Shown: positions 33,701 to 41,954 of the stretch, one piece after another
How the letters are laid out: the number at the start of each line of letters is the position of its first letter
Position numbering within the stretch: the stretch's first letter is position 1
Assembly (NCBI RefSeq): GCF_001425755.1
Contig: NZ_LMDH01000001.1
Location: 585,308-649,307, forward strand
Direction: 5' to 3'
Source of the DNA: Aeromicrobium sp. Root344
GTDB taxonomy: Bacteria; Actinomycetota; Actinomycetes; Propionibacteriales; Nocardioidaceae
Length of the DNA: 64,000 nt
The notes under the pieces: generated by a model
Databases searched by the model: none
Told to the model about the DNA's origin: nothing
What the model saw: the letters and a program-made list of their open reading frames with translations, nothing else
Position numbers and translations under genes: made by a program

Positions 33701-33874
33701 CGGCACGTCGAGGCCCCAGAGGTCGTCGATCAGCGTCGTCGCGGCGACCGGGCGACCGGCATCGAGCGCGAGGCGCGCCACCAGGGCGCGGTTGCGCGGC
33801 CCGCCGAGATCGAGGTCCTGATCATCGGCGCGCACTCGCAACGGTCCGAGGACGTCAACCTGCACATCCGCCAT
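30737..33874 (-). CDS. AfsR/SARP-type regulator with BTAD, NB-ARC and TPR-like regions
   Basis: A 1045-residue transcriptional activator. Residues 1-95 are the OmpR-type winged helix (FVARLALDAGRPV-like block, LQSIVSRTRRRLPDG) and about 95-240 the BTAD domain (DALEFERLVAAG, YRDSFWVLYLTALAAHGRAN). A STAND ATPase follows, with Walker A GPGGAGKTRLA and Walker B LLLIDNCEHL, SREPLRIIGE and a LPRHRTLRAVVEWSWDLL motif. The remaining 400 residues are helical repeats. Such proteins activate neighbouring export or secondary metabolite genes, so the convergent DrrAB pair is a plausible target (inference). Confidence 0.92.
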   Translation of the reverse strand: MADVQVDVLGPLRVRADDQDLDLGGPRNRALVARLALDAGRPVAATTLIDDLWGLDVPADATNALQSIVSRTRRRLPDGALESTPAGYVLQCAAVDALEFERLVAAGRADEALALWRGEAFADVAEFPFAPSAAHRLGELRLTAVEASLRDRVRSAHDLAVVAELAELTTAHPYRDSFWVLYLTALAAHGRANEALTAYDRLRGMLAEELGADPSPELQELHLSILRGEHGARRSHPALPSALTTFVGREGAIADLQAALVDHRLVTILGPGGAGKTRLAVETARAALDRFEDVWLTELAPVTGSDGILQAILSAMGLLEVSVLDRPSAAPRPDERTRLMDAVHDVEGLLLIDNCEHLVGAVAEIAEDVLAHAPKLRILATSREPLRIIGEFAYQLSPLTMPHPGSTIDEAMGHSAIQLFVLRAQAVDQSFALTAESMPAVLEICERLDGQPLAIELAAARLRTLTAPQVAARLSDRFRLLTGGSRTALPRHRTLRAVVEWSWDLLEDAERDLAERLAVFPGGVTAESAAAVSLAGDRTEELLDSLADKSLLVPVRGETPRFRMLETLREYGVERLVERGTAEAVRESHLHYFLDVAEQQGTRLRGGDQVAAVRMMDVERANIMAALRFAVDRQARPAAARLVSALAWYWSIRSQHVEACSWADIVRGLPGEADPASEICLEALSLTGILVLASHEDPDHVPQWQEPVDRILALWDAHHPQHQVVDLVLATMAFFGVIGDRELPRPADRWTRSTIHLMQIVMLDNEGRVGEITELLEPTINDFRELGDRWGLAMALSQQGMVHSLDGKYAEALASWEEAIPLLHELGAGEDADFSTMQVTGLRIALADGDTLELRDGLTASLATAHRDGNRRLELTTRISLAHLEHCAGDDEAASDHLEYVLQNLDAVSTFGGGQMEAVIRAALVVTRSAADLDAARAELVTASRIGRRTRDMPVIAQVASAAAILAHLDGDDERSARTLGASEAIRGRADLMHVDLHDLRAGLRASLGDERYEQLHAEGRSLVRDDAIDLALPTTASSGGSSTE

Positions 33875-33907
33875 TCTGCCGCACTGTCACGTATGTCCGA
33901 CCCCGAC

Positions 33908-33961
33908 TTTTGAAGCGTTGCGCACGCAAAACTGGTTGTGAACCTGCCCAACGCTTCAAAA
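33908..33961. promoter_or_regulatory. 13-bp inverted repeat upstream of the BTAD gene
   Basis: TTTTGAAGCGTTG (33908-33920) and CAACGCTTCAAAA (33949-33961) are perfect inverted arms separated by 28 bp. A second palindrome TTGCG-CA-CGCAA overlaps the inner edge of the left arm. It lies between the AraC remnant and the BTAD start, so it may be the remnant's old terminator or an operator for the regulator. Confidence 0.5.
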
Positions 33962-33970
33962 GGTGGGAAG

Positions 33971-34156
33971 TCAGGCGGCGGCGCGGGCGTAAGCGCCGGG
34001 GGTGACCCCGAGCGTCGCGCGGAAGTGACGCGTGAGGTGCGCCTGGTCGTAGAACCCGACGGTCGCCGCGACCTCGGCCGGCGGCACCCGGTCGAGCAGC
34101 AGGGCGCGGGCGCGATCGACGCGCCGTCCGGTGACGTAGCGGTGCGGCTCCACCCC
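33971..34156 (-). pseudogene. AraC-family regulator remnant (C-terminal HTH only)
   Basis: About 61 codons match the end of an AraC DNA-binding domain: HRYVTGRRVDRARALLLD, VPPAEVAATVGFYDQAHLTR, FRATLGVTPGAYARAAA. The sensor domain and first HTH half are absent. Upstream codons read into a palindromic repeat at 34157, so the gene is truncated exactly at that element. No separate start codon or RBS is convincing. Confidence 0.75.
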
Positions 34157-34231
34157 TGACCCCCGGATTGTGACGGAAGTCGTCACGCCCTCCCGGATCG
34201 TGCCGACTTCCGTCACAAAACTCGGGGGTCA
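34157..34231. repeat. Dispersed palindromic element, copy 3
   Basis: Two 17-bp palindromes, GTGACG-N5-CGTCAC (34170-34186) and GTGCCG-N5-CGTCAC? read as GTGCCGACTTCCGTCAC (34200-34216), pitch 30 bp. The outer arms TGACCCCCG and CGGGGGTCA extend the whole into a 24-pair inverted repeat with a small internal loop. The right arm's TCA is the stop codon of the response regulator; the left end abuts the AraC remnant. Confidence 0.8.
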
Positions 34232-34870
34232 GATCAGGCGGCGGTCGTTGGCCCAGCGGGTCAGCTCGTGCCGGCTCGAGAGCTGCAGCTTGCGCAGGAC
34301 GCTGGAGACGTGCGTCTCGACGGTCTTGATCGAGATGAACAGCTCCTTGGCGACCTCCTTGTACGCGTAGCCGCGGGCGATCAGGCGCATGACCTCGCGC
34401 TCCCGCTCGGTCAGGCGGTCGATCTCCTCGTCGACCTGGGCGACCTCGATGGTCCCCGCGAACGCGTCGAGGACGAAACCCGCGAGCCGTGGCGAGAACA
34501 CCGCGTCGCCCTGTGCAACGCGGTTGATCGCGTCGAGCAGCTCGGGTCCGGAGATGTTCTTGGTGACGTAGCCGCGGGCGCCGGCGCGGATGATGCCGAT
34601 GACGTCCTCGGCGGCGTCGCTGACCGACAGCGCCAGGAACTTGGTGTCGGGATGGCGCAGGTGCAGCCGGCGGATGACCTCGAGCCCACCGCCGCCGGGC
34701 ATGTGCACGTCGAGCAGCACGACGTCGGGTGTGGTCTCCGCGATGACCTTGACGGCGCTGTCGACGTCCTCGGCCTCCGCGACGATGTCGACCGGCCCGT
34801 CGATCTCGGCGCGTACGCCGGTGCGGAACATCGCATGGTCGTCGACGATCGCGACGCGCAGTGTGGTCAT
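34229..34870 (-). CDS. LuxR/NarL family response regulator
   Basis: A 213-residue regulator: receiver domain with VAIVDDHAMFR acidic pocket and phospho-Asp in VVLLDVHMPGGGG, then a LuxR HTH (LTEREREVMRLIARGYAYKE, ISIKTVETHVSSVLRKLQL). ATGA overlap with the upstream PspC-type kinase defines a two-component operon. Probable targets are the divergent PspC genes (inference). Confidence 0.95.
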   Translation of the reverse strand: MTTLRVAIVDDHAMFRTGVRAEIDGPVDIVAEAEDVDSAVKVIAETTPDVVLLDVHMPGGGGLEVIRRLHLRHPDTKFLALSVSDAAEDVIGIIRAGARGYVTKNISGPELLDAINRVAQGDAVFSPRLAGFVLDAFAGTIEVAQVDEEIDRLTEREREVMRLIARGYAYKEVAKELFISIKTVETHVSSVLRKLQLSSRHELTRWANDRRLI

Positions 34871-36132
34871 GGGCTCACTTCTTCTGTGGGTACGCGCTCG
34901 GTGGCGGGTTCGGGCGGGGCCTGGTCGCCGGTGCGGACCGGCACGCTGAGGGCGACCTCGGTGCCCTCCCCCGGGCTGCTGCGGATCGTGACGGTGCCGC
35001 CGTGTCGTTCGACCCGGCCGATGATCGAGCCTCGCACACCCATGCGGTCCTCGGCGATCGAGTCGGTGTCGAACCCGACGCCGCGGTCGCGCACGAAGAC
35101 CTCGACCGTACGCCCGTCAGTCTCGGCGTAGACGTCGATGCGGTCGACCTGGGCGTGCTTGGCGGCGTTGATCATGGCCTCGCGGGCGGCCTTGGCGAGG
35201 GCGGCCACATCGGGGTCGAGCGCCGCGTCGCCGACCGCGATGACCTCCACCGGCACGCGGTGGGCATCCTCGACGTCGGCTGCCGAGGCTCGCAGGGCGG
35301 CGACCAGCGAGTCACCGGGCTTCTCGTCGTTGCCGTAGAGCCAGGCGCGCAGCTCGCGCTCCTGGCGGCGGGCCAGCGTCGCCACGACTGCCGAGTCGCC
35401 GGCGTTCTTCTGCAACAGGGCCAAGGTCTGCAGCACCGAGTCGTGCAGGTGAGCGGCGACGTCGGCGCGTTCCTGCGAACGTACGCGCTCGCGCCGCTCC
35501 TCCGACAGGTCGCCGAGCAGCTTGGTGATCCACGGACCGAGGATCAGCAGCAGGCCGAGACCGGCCACGGCGACGGCTGAGGCGAGATCGACGATGGCGC
35601 TCCAGCCGCGCTCCTGGCTCAGGAAGTAGATGCCGGCGGAGGCGACGAGCACAGCCCCGGCGGCGACGCGCATCGCGAACCCGAAGCCCTTGGTCTGGCG
35701 CATCCAGCGTCCCCACGCGGCGTCGTCGAACTGCCGCCAGATCACGGCGAGGCCGATGACGCCGATCAGGAGCGGCGCGAACAGGCTGCCGGCGATGCCT
35801 CGCCCGCTGGCCTGGATCATGAACATCACGCCGACGCCGACAGCCCCCAGGGCCACGGTCTGGAACACCTCGAACGCGCCGGGCCGGCCGCTCGTGCGCA
35901 GGCCGCGGCGGGTCGCTGACTCGAGGCCGGGCGAGAGATCGGGCTGGCGGAGGGGCAGGAACCGCCACAGCAACAGGTAGGCGATGACGCCCATGCCGTG
36001 GAACCACGTGCCGACGATGAAGGCCAGGCGCACGTAGAGCACCGGGATGCCGAAGTGCTCGGCGACACCCGTCGCCACGCCGCCCACGAGCCGGCGATCG
36101 GCTGGTCGGTAGGCACGGCGGTATTCGGTCAC
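34867..36132 (-). CDS. PspC-domain sensor histidine kinase
   Basis: A 421-residue kinase. Residues 1-65 are a PspC domain (RRLVGGVATGVAEHFGIPVL plus TM), followed by four or so further TM helices and the HisKA_3 dimerisation segment with phospho-His in DVAAHLHDSVLQTLALLQ. The GHKL ATPase has REAMINAAKHA and FVRDRGVGFD. PspC-type kinases in actinobacteria sense envelope stress. GTG start; divergent from the PspC/LiaF-like gene at 36263. Confidence 0.92.
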   Translation of the reverse strand: MTEYRRAYRPADRRLVGGVATGVAEHFGIPVLYVRLAFIVGTWFHGMGVIAYLLLWRFLPLRQPDLSPGLESATRRGLRTSGRPGAFEVFQTVALGAVGVGVMFMIQASGRGIAGSLFAPLLIGVIGLAVIWRQFDDAAWGRWMRQTKGFGFAMRVAAGAVLVASAGIYFLSQERGWSAIVDLASAVAVAGLGLLLILGPWITKLLGDLSEERRERVRSQERADVAAHLHDSVLQTLALLQKNAGDSAVVATLARRQERELRAWLYGNDEKPGDSLVAALRASAADVEDAHRVPVEVIAVGDAALDPDVAALAKAAREAMINAAKHAQVDRIDVYAETDGRTVEVFVRDRGVGFDTDSIAEDRMGVRGSIIGRVERHGGTVTIRSSPGEGTEVALSVPVRTGDQAPPEPATERVPTEEVSP

Positions 36133-36147
36133 CCCATGATCGTCACA

Positions 36148-36159
36148 CGTACGCGTACG
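36148..36159. promoter_or_regulatory. 12-bp perfect palindrome in the PspC divergent promoter region
   Basis: CGTACGCGTACG lies 16 bp upstream of the kinase start and about 100 bp from the divergent PspC gene. A candidate site for the NarL-type response regulator; not established. Confidence 0.35.
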
Positions 36160-36262
36160 CGCGCGCCATCAGGAACGTCCCTCCCGCACCCTGAGCGGTC
36201 CCGGGTGCGATTCAGGGTCGTACCCGATGTGCCGCAGGGCCGCCCTCCTCCACGATGGGGGT

Positions 36263-37435
36263 ATGAACGCAGAAGACACTCGCACCCTGCCGCCGGACGG
36301 CGACTTCGATCCGCACCGGATCCGCTCGATCACCGACATGAAGCGGTCCAAGGACGACCGCATCGTCGGCGGTGTGTGCGCCGGCGCCGCGAAGTACCTC
36401 AACATCGACCCCGTCATCGTGCGGGTCGTCATCGCGGTGCTCACGATCGCCGGTTTCGCCGGCGTCATCATCTACGCCGCCGCGTGGTTCCTGCTGCCGG
36501 CGGAGGGCGACGACAAGAGCGTGGCCGCCGATTGGTTCAAGCTCGACAAGAACGAGGAGCAGGTACGCGTCGCGGGACTCGTCGGCGCCGTGGTCCTCGC
36601 CGTGGTCGCCGTCGTCGGCGACGGTGGCTGGTTCTGGGGTGGAGCGCCGTGGATCCTCGTCCCGATCGCGTTCGTCTACTACCTGTTCGTGGTGCGGCCC
36701 CGCCGCCGGCGCCAGGCCGAGACCGCCCTCGCCGCTGAGTATGCCGTGCCAGGCGTCGACCCGGCGGACGAGTCGGCACGCGGCGCGGAGTTCGCCGCCG
36801 CCAAGGCTGGCCTCGTGGCCAGCACCAAGTACGCCAAGGCCAAGCGGGAGCGCTCGTGGGCCCTGACGCTGCTCACGATGTCGGTGGCCGCCATCGCCGT
36901 CGCGGCGACGGGCATCTACAACGCGTACCACGACAGCCCGCACTGGACGACGTACGTCGCGGTGGCTCTCGGCGTCGTGGCACTCGGGCTGCTCGTCAGC
37001 ACCCTGTGGGGTCACGGTGGCCCGCTGATCGGCATCGGAGTCCTGCTCGCGATCACGCTGGCGATCGGCTCGCTGATGCCGAGCGGCCCGATCGGCACCC
37101 AGGCCCCCACGCTGACGTCCGCCGCCGACGTGCACGCTCACTACAAGCACGGGATCGGCGAGCTCAAGCTCGACCTCACCGAGGTCTCGGACCCGCAGGC
37201 CTTGCTCGGCCGCACGGTCGAGATCGACTCCGGCATCGGCGACACCACGATCACAGTGCCCGAGGGCCTCAACGTGACGGTCAACGCCGACGTCGACGCC
37301 GGCGAGATCCGCGTCTTCGACCGCAAGGTCGACGGCACCGACACCCAGCTCGACTATCCCGCCGTCCAGTCGGGGCCCACCCTGACCCTGGACATCCATC
37401 ATCGACTCGGAGGTATCGAGGTGATCCGCAGATGA
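36263..37435 (+). CDS. PspC domain plus LiaF-like C-terminal domain membrane protein
   Basis: A 390-residue envelope-stress protein. After an Asp/Pro-rich start comes a PspC domain (about 28-85, DRIVGGVCAGAAKYLNIDPV). Several TM helices follow, and the C-terminal 110 residues fold as the beta-rich LiaF/DUF4097-type domain (VEIDSGIGDTTITVPEGLNV). ATG 36263 follows a -10-like CACGAT by 6 nt. It overlaps the next gene by 4 nt. Confidence 0.88.
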   Translation: MNAEDTRTLPPDGDFDPHRIRSITDMKRSKDDRIVGGVCAGAAKYLNIDPVIVRVVIAVLTIAGFAGVIIYAAAWFLLPAEGDDKSVAADWFKLDKNEEQVRVAGLVGAVVLAVVAVVGDGGWFWGGAPWILVPIAFVYYLFVVRPRRRRQAETALAAEYAVPGVDPADESARGAEFAAAKAGLVASTKYAKAKRERSWALTLLTMSVAAIAVAATGIYNAYHDSPHWTTYVAVALGVVALGLLVSTLWGHGGPLIGIGVLLAITLAIGSLMPSGPIGTQAPTLTSAADVHAHYKHGIGELKLDLTEVSDPQALLGRTVEIDSGIGDTTITVPEGLNVTVNADVDAGEIRVFDRKVDGTDTQLDYPAVQSGPTLTLDIHHRLGGIEVIRR

Positions 37436-37737
37436 CCCGCCACTCGTTCCGCTGGGAAGGCCTGGCCTTCGGGCTGTTCTTCCTGTCAGTCGTCGGCAAC
37501 TGGGCCGTGTGGAAGCAGGACCTGCTCTCCCCACGCGAGCTCGGTCTCACGGCCTCGGGGGTGCTGATCGTCCTCGGCGCCTTGGGCGTCGCCGCCACGG
37601 TGTGGCAGACCCGCCCCGCTCAGCGCAGCGCAGCCGTACCGGCTCCCGAAGCCACGCCCGAAACCACCACCGAACCCACGATCGACCTCAACCCGGAAGG
37701 ACCTGAAGATCATGAAGAAGCTCACCCGAAGCCGTGA
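37432..37737 (+). CDS. Two-TM hypothetical membrane protein
   Basis: A 101-residue protein with two hydrophobic helices (LAFGLFFLSVVGNWAVW and GVLIVLGALGVAATVW) and a Pro/Thr/Glu-rich tail. ATGA overlap with the PspC/LiaF gene and 26-bp overlap with the next PspC gene place it in the same operon. It resembles small partner proteins seen in actinobacterial psp-like operons; function unknown. Confidence 0.7.
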   Translation: MTRHSFRWEGLAFGLFFLSVVGNWAVWKQDLLSPRELGLTASGVLIVLGALGVAATVWQTRPAQRSAAVPAPEATPETTTEPTIDLNPEGPEDHEEAHPKP

Positions 37738-37975
37738 CGACAAGTGGTTCGGAGGTGTCTGCGGAGGTCTCGCCGACTACTCCGGCATGGACGTCAACCT
37801 GATCCGCATCCTCGTCGCGGTGTTCTCGATCCTGGGCTTCGGCTCCGTGATCGTCGCCTACGTCGTGGCGTGGATCCTGGTGCCCGCCGGGCAGCCGGCC
37901 GCTGCGCAGACCGTGTGGGCTCAGGCTACTGACGTCCCGACCACAGAGAGCGTGCCGTCACAGCAGTCTGTGTGA
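37712..37975 (+). CDS. Small PspC domain protein
   Basis: An 87-residue protein that is essentially one PspC domain: DKWFGGVCGGLADYSGMDV followed by a TM helix (ILVAVFSILGFGSVIVAYVV) and a short Ser/Thr tail. RBS GGAAGGA-type lies upstream inside the previous gene. It is the third PspC-domain product in this 3-kb cluster. The 3' end overlaps the convergent GDPD gene by 50 bp. Confidence 0.85.
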   Translation: MKKLTRSRDDKWFGGVCGGLADYSGMDVNLIRILVAVFSILGFGSVIVAYVVAWILVPAGQPAAAQTVWAQATDVPTTESVPSQQSV

Positions 37976-38939
37976 AGTCGGAGAAGACGCCATCGACCCC
38001 GGCGTCGAAGAACGCAAGGTACTCGCCCACGGCATCGCCGTGGGCGGCCTTGTCGTTGCTGGTTCGCAGGTTCGTCGGCAGGAAGTTGTTCTCGTTGCGC
38101 ATCGTCCAGATGTGCACCAGCAGCCCGGCGTCGTGGGCGTGGCCGACGAGCCCCGTCTCACCGGCGAGCCGGTACTTCTTGTCGCGGGCGATGACCTGGC
38201 TCTTGTTGGGCCCGATCCCGTCGGCGTACGACGCGATGGCCGCCAGCTCACGTGGCGCCATCAGGTCGGCGTACGTGCGGCGATCGCGCGCCTCGACCAG
38301 GTCGTACGGCGCACCCTGCCGGTCCATCAGCTGGATCAGCGGGAGCGGCGTACGGTCGCGGAGACGGCGCAGGTTGCCGGTCTCCATCGACTGGATGATG
38401 ACCTTGGCGCCCTCGTGGTTGACCCGACGTCGCTCGAGGTTGGCGACCAGCAGGTCGTTGAGGTCGTGGCCGATGCCGGCGAAGTAGGTCGGGTGCTTGG
38501 TCTCGACGTAGACGCCGATCGGCTCGTCGCGTCCCTCGCTGGCGTCCTCGGCGATGTTGAGGACCTCGTCGAACGTGAGGATCTTCTCGTGACCGTCGAG
38601 CGGGAGGTTCTGTGGCCGCAGCGCCGGGAGGCGCTCACGGACCCGCAGTGTCTTGATCTCCTCGAGCGTGAAGTCCTCGGTGAACCACCCCGTGTGCGGG
38701 ACGCCGTCGACGAACTTGGACACCTTGCGGTCGGCGAACTCCGGCCGTTGCGCCACGTCCGTGGTGCCACCGATCTCGTTCTCGTGCCGCACGACCAGGA
38801 CGCCGTCCTTGGTGCTGACGACGTCGGGCTCGATGAAGTCGGCACCCTGCTCGATCGCCAGCAGGTAGGACGGCCGGGTGTGCTCGAGCCGCTCGCCGGG
38901 GACTCCGCGGTGGGCGATGACGATGGGTGCCGGGGACAC
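37926..38939 (-). CDS. Glycerophosphodiester phosphodiesterase
   Basis: A 337-residue GDPD-family enzyme hydrolysing glycerophosphodiesters to glycerol-3-phosphate and an alcohol. The N-terminal IAHRGVPGERLEHT carries the first catalytic His, FIEPDVV the Glu-Asp metal ligands, and VVRHENEIGGTT the second His. No signal peptide is visible, so it is likely cytoplasmic. GTG start. Convergent overlap with the PspC gene. Confidence 0.9.
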   Translation of the reverse strand: MSPAPIVIAHRGVPGERLEHTRPSYLLAIEQGADFIEPDVVSTKDGVLVVRHENEIGGTTDVAQRPEFADRKVSKFVDGVPHTGWFTEDFTLEEIKTLRVRERLPALRPQNLPLDGHEKILTFDEVLNIAEDASEGRDEPIGVYVETKHPTYFAGIGHDLNDLLVANLERRRVNHEGAKVIIQSMETGNLRRLRDRTPLPLIQLMDRQGAPYDLVEARDRRTYADLMAPRELAAIASYADGIGPNKSQVIARDKKYRLAGETGLVGHAHDAGLLVHIWTMRNENNFLPTNLRTSNDKAAHGDAVGEYLAFFDAGVDGVFSDFTQTAVTARSLWSGRQ

Positions 38940-38946
38940 ACCTCAA

Positions 38947-40446
38947 TCAAACCGCATGCGGCCCGCGTTGCGGGTCGGCACGCACGAGACGTACGGCACC
39001 ATCGCGGCGCGGATCCGCGGCCGCCATCAGGTGCCCGTCGTGGCGTCGAAGGGTCGCAGCGACCCCGCCGTAGTACATCGTCAGGTCGGTCTCGGTCTTG
39101 ACGACCTCCTCGGGCCGGCCCGCTCGGTGCACGTGGACGCGCGGGTGGTTGATGGCCTGCTGCAGGCCCATCCGCCCGTTGACGAACCCGGCAAGCGCCT
39201 GAACGATCGCCGTCGTGATGCGGTCGGCGCCGGGCGAGCCGATCGCGATCGCCGACCCGTCGACGTGGTGTCCGACGGTCGGCGCCATGTTGGACAGCAA
39301 CCGGCTCCCAGGCGGCAGACCGTGCAGGCCGCGGGCGTTGAGCTCCTGCTCGCCGAGGCAGTTGTTGAGCCAGATGCCGGTGCCCTTGGCGATCATGCCG
39401 GAGCTGTAGCCCGACGACACCGTGACCGAGCACGCCCCGCCGTCGCTGTCGGTCGCTGACACATGGGCCGTCGACCCGGACTCGAGCACCGCGAGGTGGT
39501 CGTGGTCGACGAGCTCGAGGAACGCCGCGGCGTCCCGCTCGAGATCGTCGGCGTGGTCGAGCACGCGGAGCCGATGGCCGAGCACGGCGCGCTGCACGCG
39601 GATCAGGTGCTCGACGTCGTCGCGGTCCCACTCGCCGTACGGCCGACCGTCGAGCATCCGCAGCATCGCGGTCACGCACACGCCACCGACGGACGGGGGT
39701 GGGTTGGTGCCGAACGTCCAGTCGCCGACCGTGCTCAGCAGCGACGGACGTACGACCGGCCGGTACGCCGCCAGGTCGTCCGGGCCGAGGATGCCGCCGC
39801 GGGCGATGACGTCGGCGCTGAGGAGCCTCGCGAGGTCGCCGGTGTGGAGCGCGCTCGGGCCGTGCTCGGCGATCTGCTCGAGCGAGCCGACGAGGTCGGG
39901 CAGCACGATCAGCTCGGTCGTGACCTGGCCGTCCTCGTCGTGCACCGCGGCGTCGCTCTCGTCGTCCCAGCCGAAGATCAGGTCGTGCACGTGGTCGAGG
40001 TAGTAGCGCGACGCCGAGCCGAGCCGGAAGCCGCCGCGGGCCACGTCGATCGACGGCGCCACGATCTCGCGCCACGGCAGTCGACCCCACCGCGCGTGCG
40101 CCGCACCGAAGGCCGCGACGGAGCCGTGGGCGGCCACCGACCCGGGCCCGATCGTCGCGGTGACACCGTCCCCGTAGTCGGTGTGGATGTCCCACGTGCC
40201 CCCGCCCAGCTCCCGACCGCGGCCGGGCATCTCCATCCAGCCGTCGACGGTCTGCGGCGCGCTGCCGTCCTGCGGCTGGACCGTGATGAACCCGCCCGAG
40301 CTCAGCGACACGATGCCGATCTCGTTGACCATCGTCACGAGCACCGACGCCAGCGCGGCATCGACGGCATTGCCACCGCTGCGGGCGACCTGCTCGCCGG
40401 CATCGGCGGCGGCCTCGTTGGGCGCGGCGATCGCGACGTCCGGCAT
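38947..40446 (-). CDS. Gamma-glutamyltransferase family protein
   Basis: A 499-residue Ntn-hydrolase. The catalytic Thr follows [17 protein letters not shown], the autoprocessing junction motif, and the substrate block LSNMAPTVG matches the family's SSM-P element in altered form. The N-terminus lacks a signal peptide, and begins in the [24 protein letters not shown] fold, so it is probably cytoplasmic, unlike E. coli Ggt. TAGCCT ends 6 nt before the ATG (leaderless). Confidence 0.88.
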   Translation of the reverse strand: MPDVAIAAPNEAAADAGEQVARSGGNAVDAALASVLVTMVNEIGIVSLSSGGFITVQPQDGSAPQTVDGWMEMPGRGRELGGGTWDIHTDYGDGVTATIGPGSVAAHGSVAAFGAAHARWGRLPWREIVAPSIDVARGGFRLGSASRYYLDHVHDLIFGWDDESDAAVHDEDGQVTTELIVLPDLVGSLEQIAEHGPSALHTGDLARLLSADVIARGGILGPDDLAAYRPVVRPSLLSTVGDWTFGTNPPPSVGGVCVTAMLRMLDGRPYGEWDRDDVEHLIRVQRAVLGHRLRVLDHADDLERDAAAFLELVDHDHLAVLESGSTAHVSATDSDGGACSVTVSSGYSSGMIAKGTGIWLNNCLGEQELNARGLHGLPPGSRLLSNMAPTVGHHVDGSAIAIGSPGADRITTAIVQALAGFVNGRMGLQQAINHPRVHVHRAGRPEEVVKTETDLTMYYGGVAATLRRHDGHLMAAADPRRDGAVRLVRADPQRGPHAV

Positions 40447-40475
40447 GCCCGCAGGCTACTCGCCTCCACGGCCGG

Positions 40476-40540
40476 TAGGGTTCATGACAGGTGAGCCGGG
40501 AAGTCTGGTCGGCATGTTGTCGCCGACCCCAGGAGTCCGT
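40476..40540 (+). promoter_or_regulatory. nhaA promoter and leader hairpin
   Basis: -10-like TAGGGT at 40476-40481 would give a leader of about 50 nt. GGTCGGC and GCCGACC in it form a 7-bp hairpin with an 8-nt loop, just before the AGGAG ribosome site. It could gate translation, but I see no known riboswitch consensus. Confidence 0.4.
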
Positions 40541-41806
40541 GTGCGCAAGTCGTCCAACCGCATCTTCGGGCGCGGATCGTGGCCCGAGGCCTCCCGCATC
40601 GCCGACATCCTCCGGCAGGAGACCCTCGGCGGCGCGCTGCTGCTGGGGGCGACCCTGGTGGCCATCGTGGCCGCGAACGTGGGTGACGGCTACGCCTCGC
40701 TGCGGGACACCGCCTTCGGCCCCGACTCGCTGCACCTGCACCTCACGTTCGGCCAGTGGGCGTCGGACGGGCTGCTGGCGATCTTCTTCTTCGTCGCCGG
40801 GCTCGAGCTCAAGCGCGAGTTCGTCGCCGGCGACCTCCGCGAGCCGAGCCGCGCGGCGCTCCCGGTCGTGGCGGCAGTCGGCGGCATGGCGGTGCCGGCC
40901 CTGATCTTCGTGCTCGTCAACCTCGGCGGCTCGCTCGACGGCTGGGCCATCCCGACGGCGACCGACATCGCGTTCGCCCTCGCCGTCCTGGCCGTGATCG
41001 GCAGCCACCTGCCGTCAGGACTGCGGACGTTCCTGCTGACCCTCGCGGTCGTGGACGACCTGCTGGCGATCATCATCATCGCCGTGGTCTACACCAAGAC
41101 CTTGCACGTGGAGTACCTGCTGCTCGCCGCGATCCCGCTCGCGGTCTTCACGGTCCTCGTGCAGCGCCGCGTACGTTCGTGGTGGCTGCTGCTGCCTCTC
41201 GCCGCACTGGTCTGGGGCCTGGTGCACGCCTCGGGGGTCCACGCCACGGTCGCCGGTGTGCTGCTCGGGTTCGCCGTCCCGGTCATCCGGCGCGACGGCA
41301 GCACCGGCGCCGGACTCGCGGAGCATTTCGAGCACCGGTTCCGGCCGTTGTCGTCCGCCGTCGCCGTGCCGGTGTTCGCCTTCTTCAGCGCCGGTGTCGC
41401 GATCGACGGCTGGTCCGGATTCACCGACGCCCTGAGCGAGCCCATCACGCTCGGGATCATCGCCGGGCTGCTCGTCGGAAAGACGATCGGCGTCTTCGGC
41501 GCCACGTGGCTCGTCGCGACGTTCACCCGCGCCGAGCTCGACGACGACCTGGAGTGGCTCGACGTCCTGGGTCTCGCGATGCTCGCGGGCGTGGGTTTCA
41601 CGGTGTCGCTGCTGATCGGCGAGCTGGCGTACGGCGCCGGCAGTGCGACCGACGAGCACGTCAAGACCGGCGTGCTGGTGGGCTCGTTGGTGTCGGCACT
41701 GGGCGCCGCGGTGATCCTCCGGGGCCGCAATCGCCGCTACCGGCAGATCGCCGTCCGCGAAGGCACGGACGACGACGGCGACGGCATCCCCGACGTCTTC
41801 CAGTGA
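40541..41806 (+). CDS. nhaA: Na+/H+ antiporter NhaA
   Basis: A 421-residue antiporter for sodium and pH homeostasis. Key residues are conserved: [14 protein letters not shown] and the essential Asp pair in [17 protein letters not shown], plus the late [12 protein letters not shown]. About 12 TM helices. GTG 40541 is chosen for AGGAG 5 nt upstream. The C-terminal tail ends in an acidic DDDGDGIPD calcium-loop-like motif, which I do not know from typical NhaA. Confidence 0.94.
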   Translation: MRKSSNRIFGRGSWPEASRIADILRQETLGGALLLGATLVAIVAANVGDGYASLRDTAFGPDSLHLHLTFGQWASDGLLAIFFFVAGLELKREFVAGDLREPSRAALPVVAAVGGMAVPALIFVLVNLGGSLDGWAIPTATDIAFALAVLAVIGSHLPSGLRTFLLTLAVVDDLLAIIIIAVVYTKTLHVEYLLLAAIPLAVFTVLVQRRVRSWWLLLPLAALVWGLVHASGVHATVAGVLLGFAVPVIRRDGSTGAGLAEHFEHRFRPLSSAVAVPVFAFFSAGVAIDGWSGFTDALSEPITLGIIAGLLVGKTIGVFGATWLVATFTRAELDDDLEWLDVLGLAMLAGVGFTVSLLIGELAYGAGSATDEHVKTGVLVGSLVSALGAAVILRGRNRRYRQIAVREGTDDDGDGIPDVFQ

Positions 41807-41954
41807 ACGCACCAGGATGCGGGACTGCCGTTTCATCCTGTGGCCCACGTCACAAGTGACTACCTGTCTAGTCCGAAAGAACTATATGCACACTCTGTGG
41901 GTAAGCCTGTGAACATGTGCGCACCTGCGATTGCAGGAAGTTTGCCTCCGAGCC
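41807..41954. other. Intergenic gap, no gene seen
   Basis: 148 bp between convergent nhaA and the PRC-barrel gene, A+T-richer than its surroundings. It contains only a short CCTGC-GATT-GCAGG hairpin. No coding frame, RNA family or repeat copy was recognised. Confidence 0.5.
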
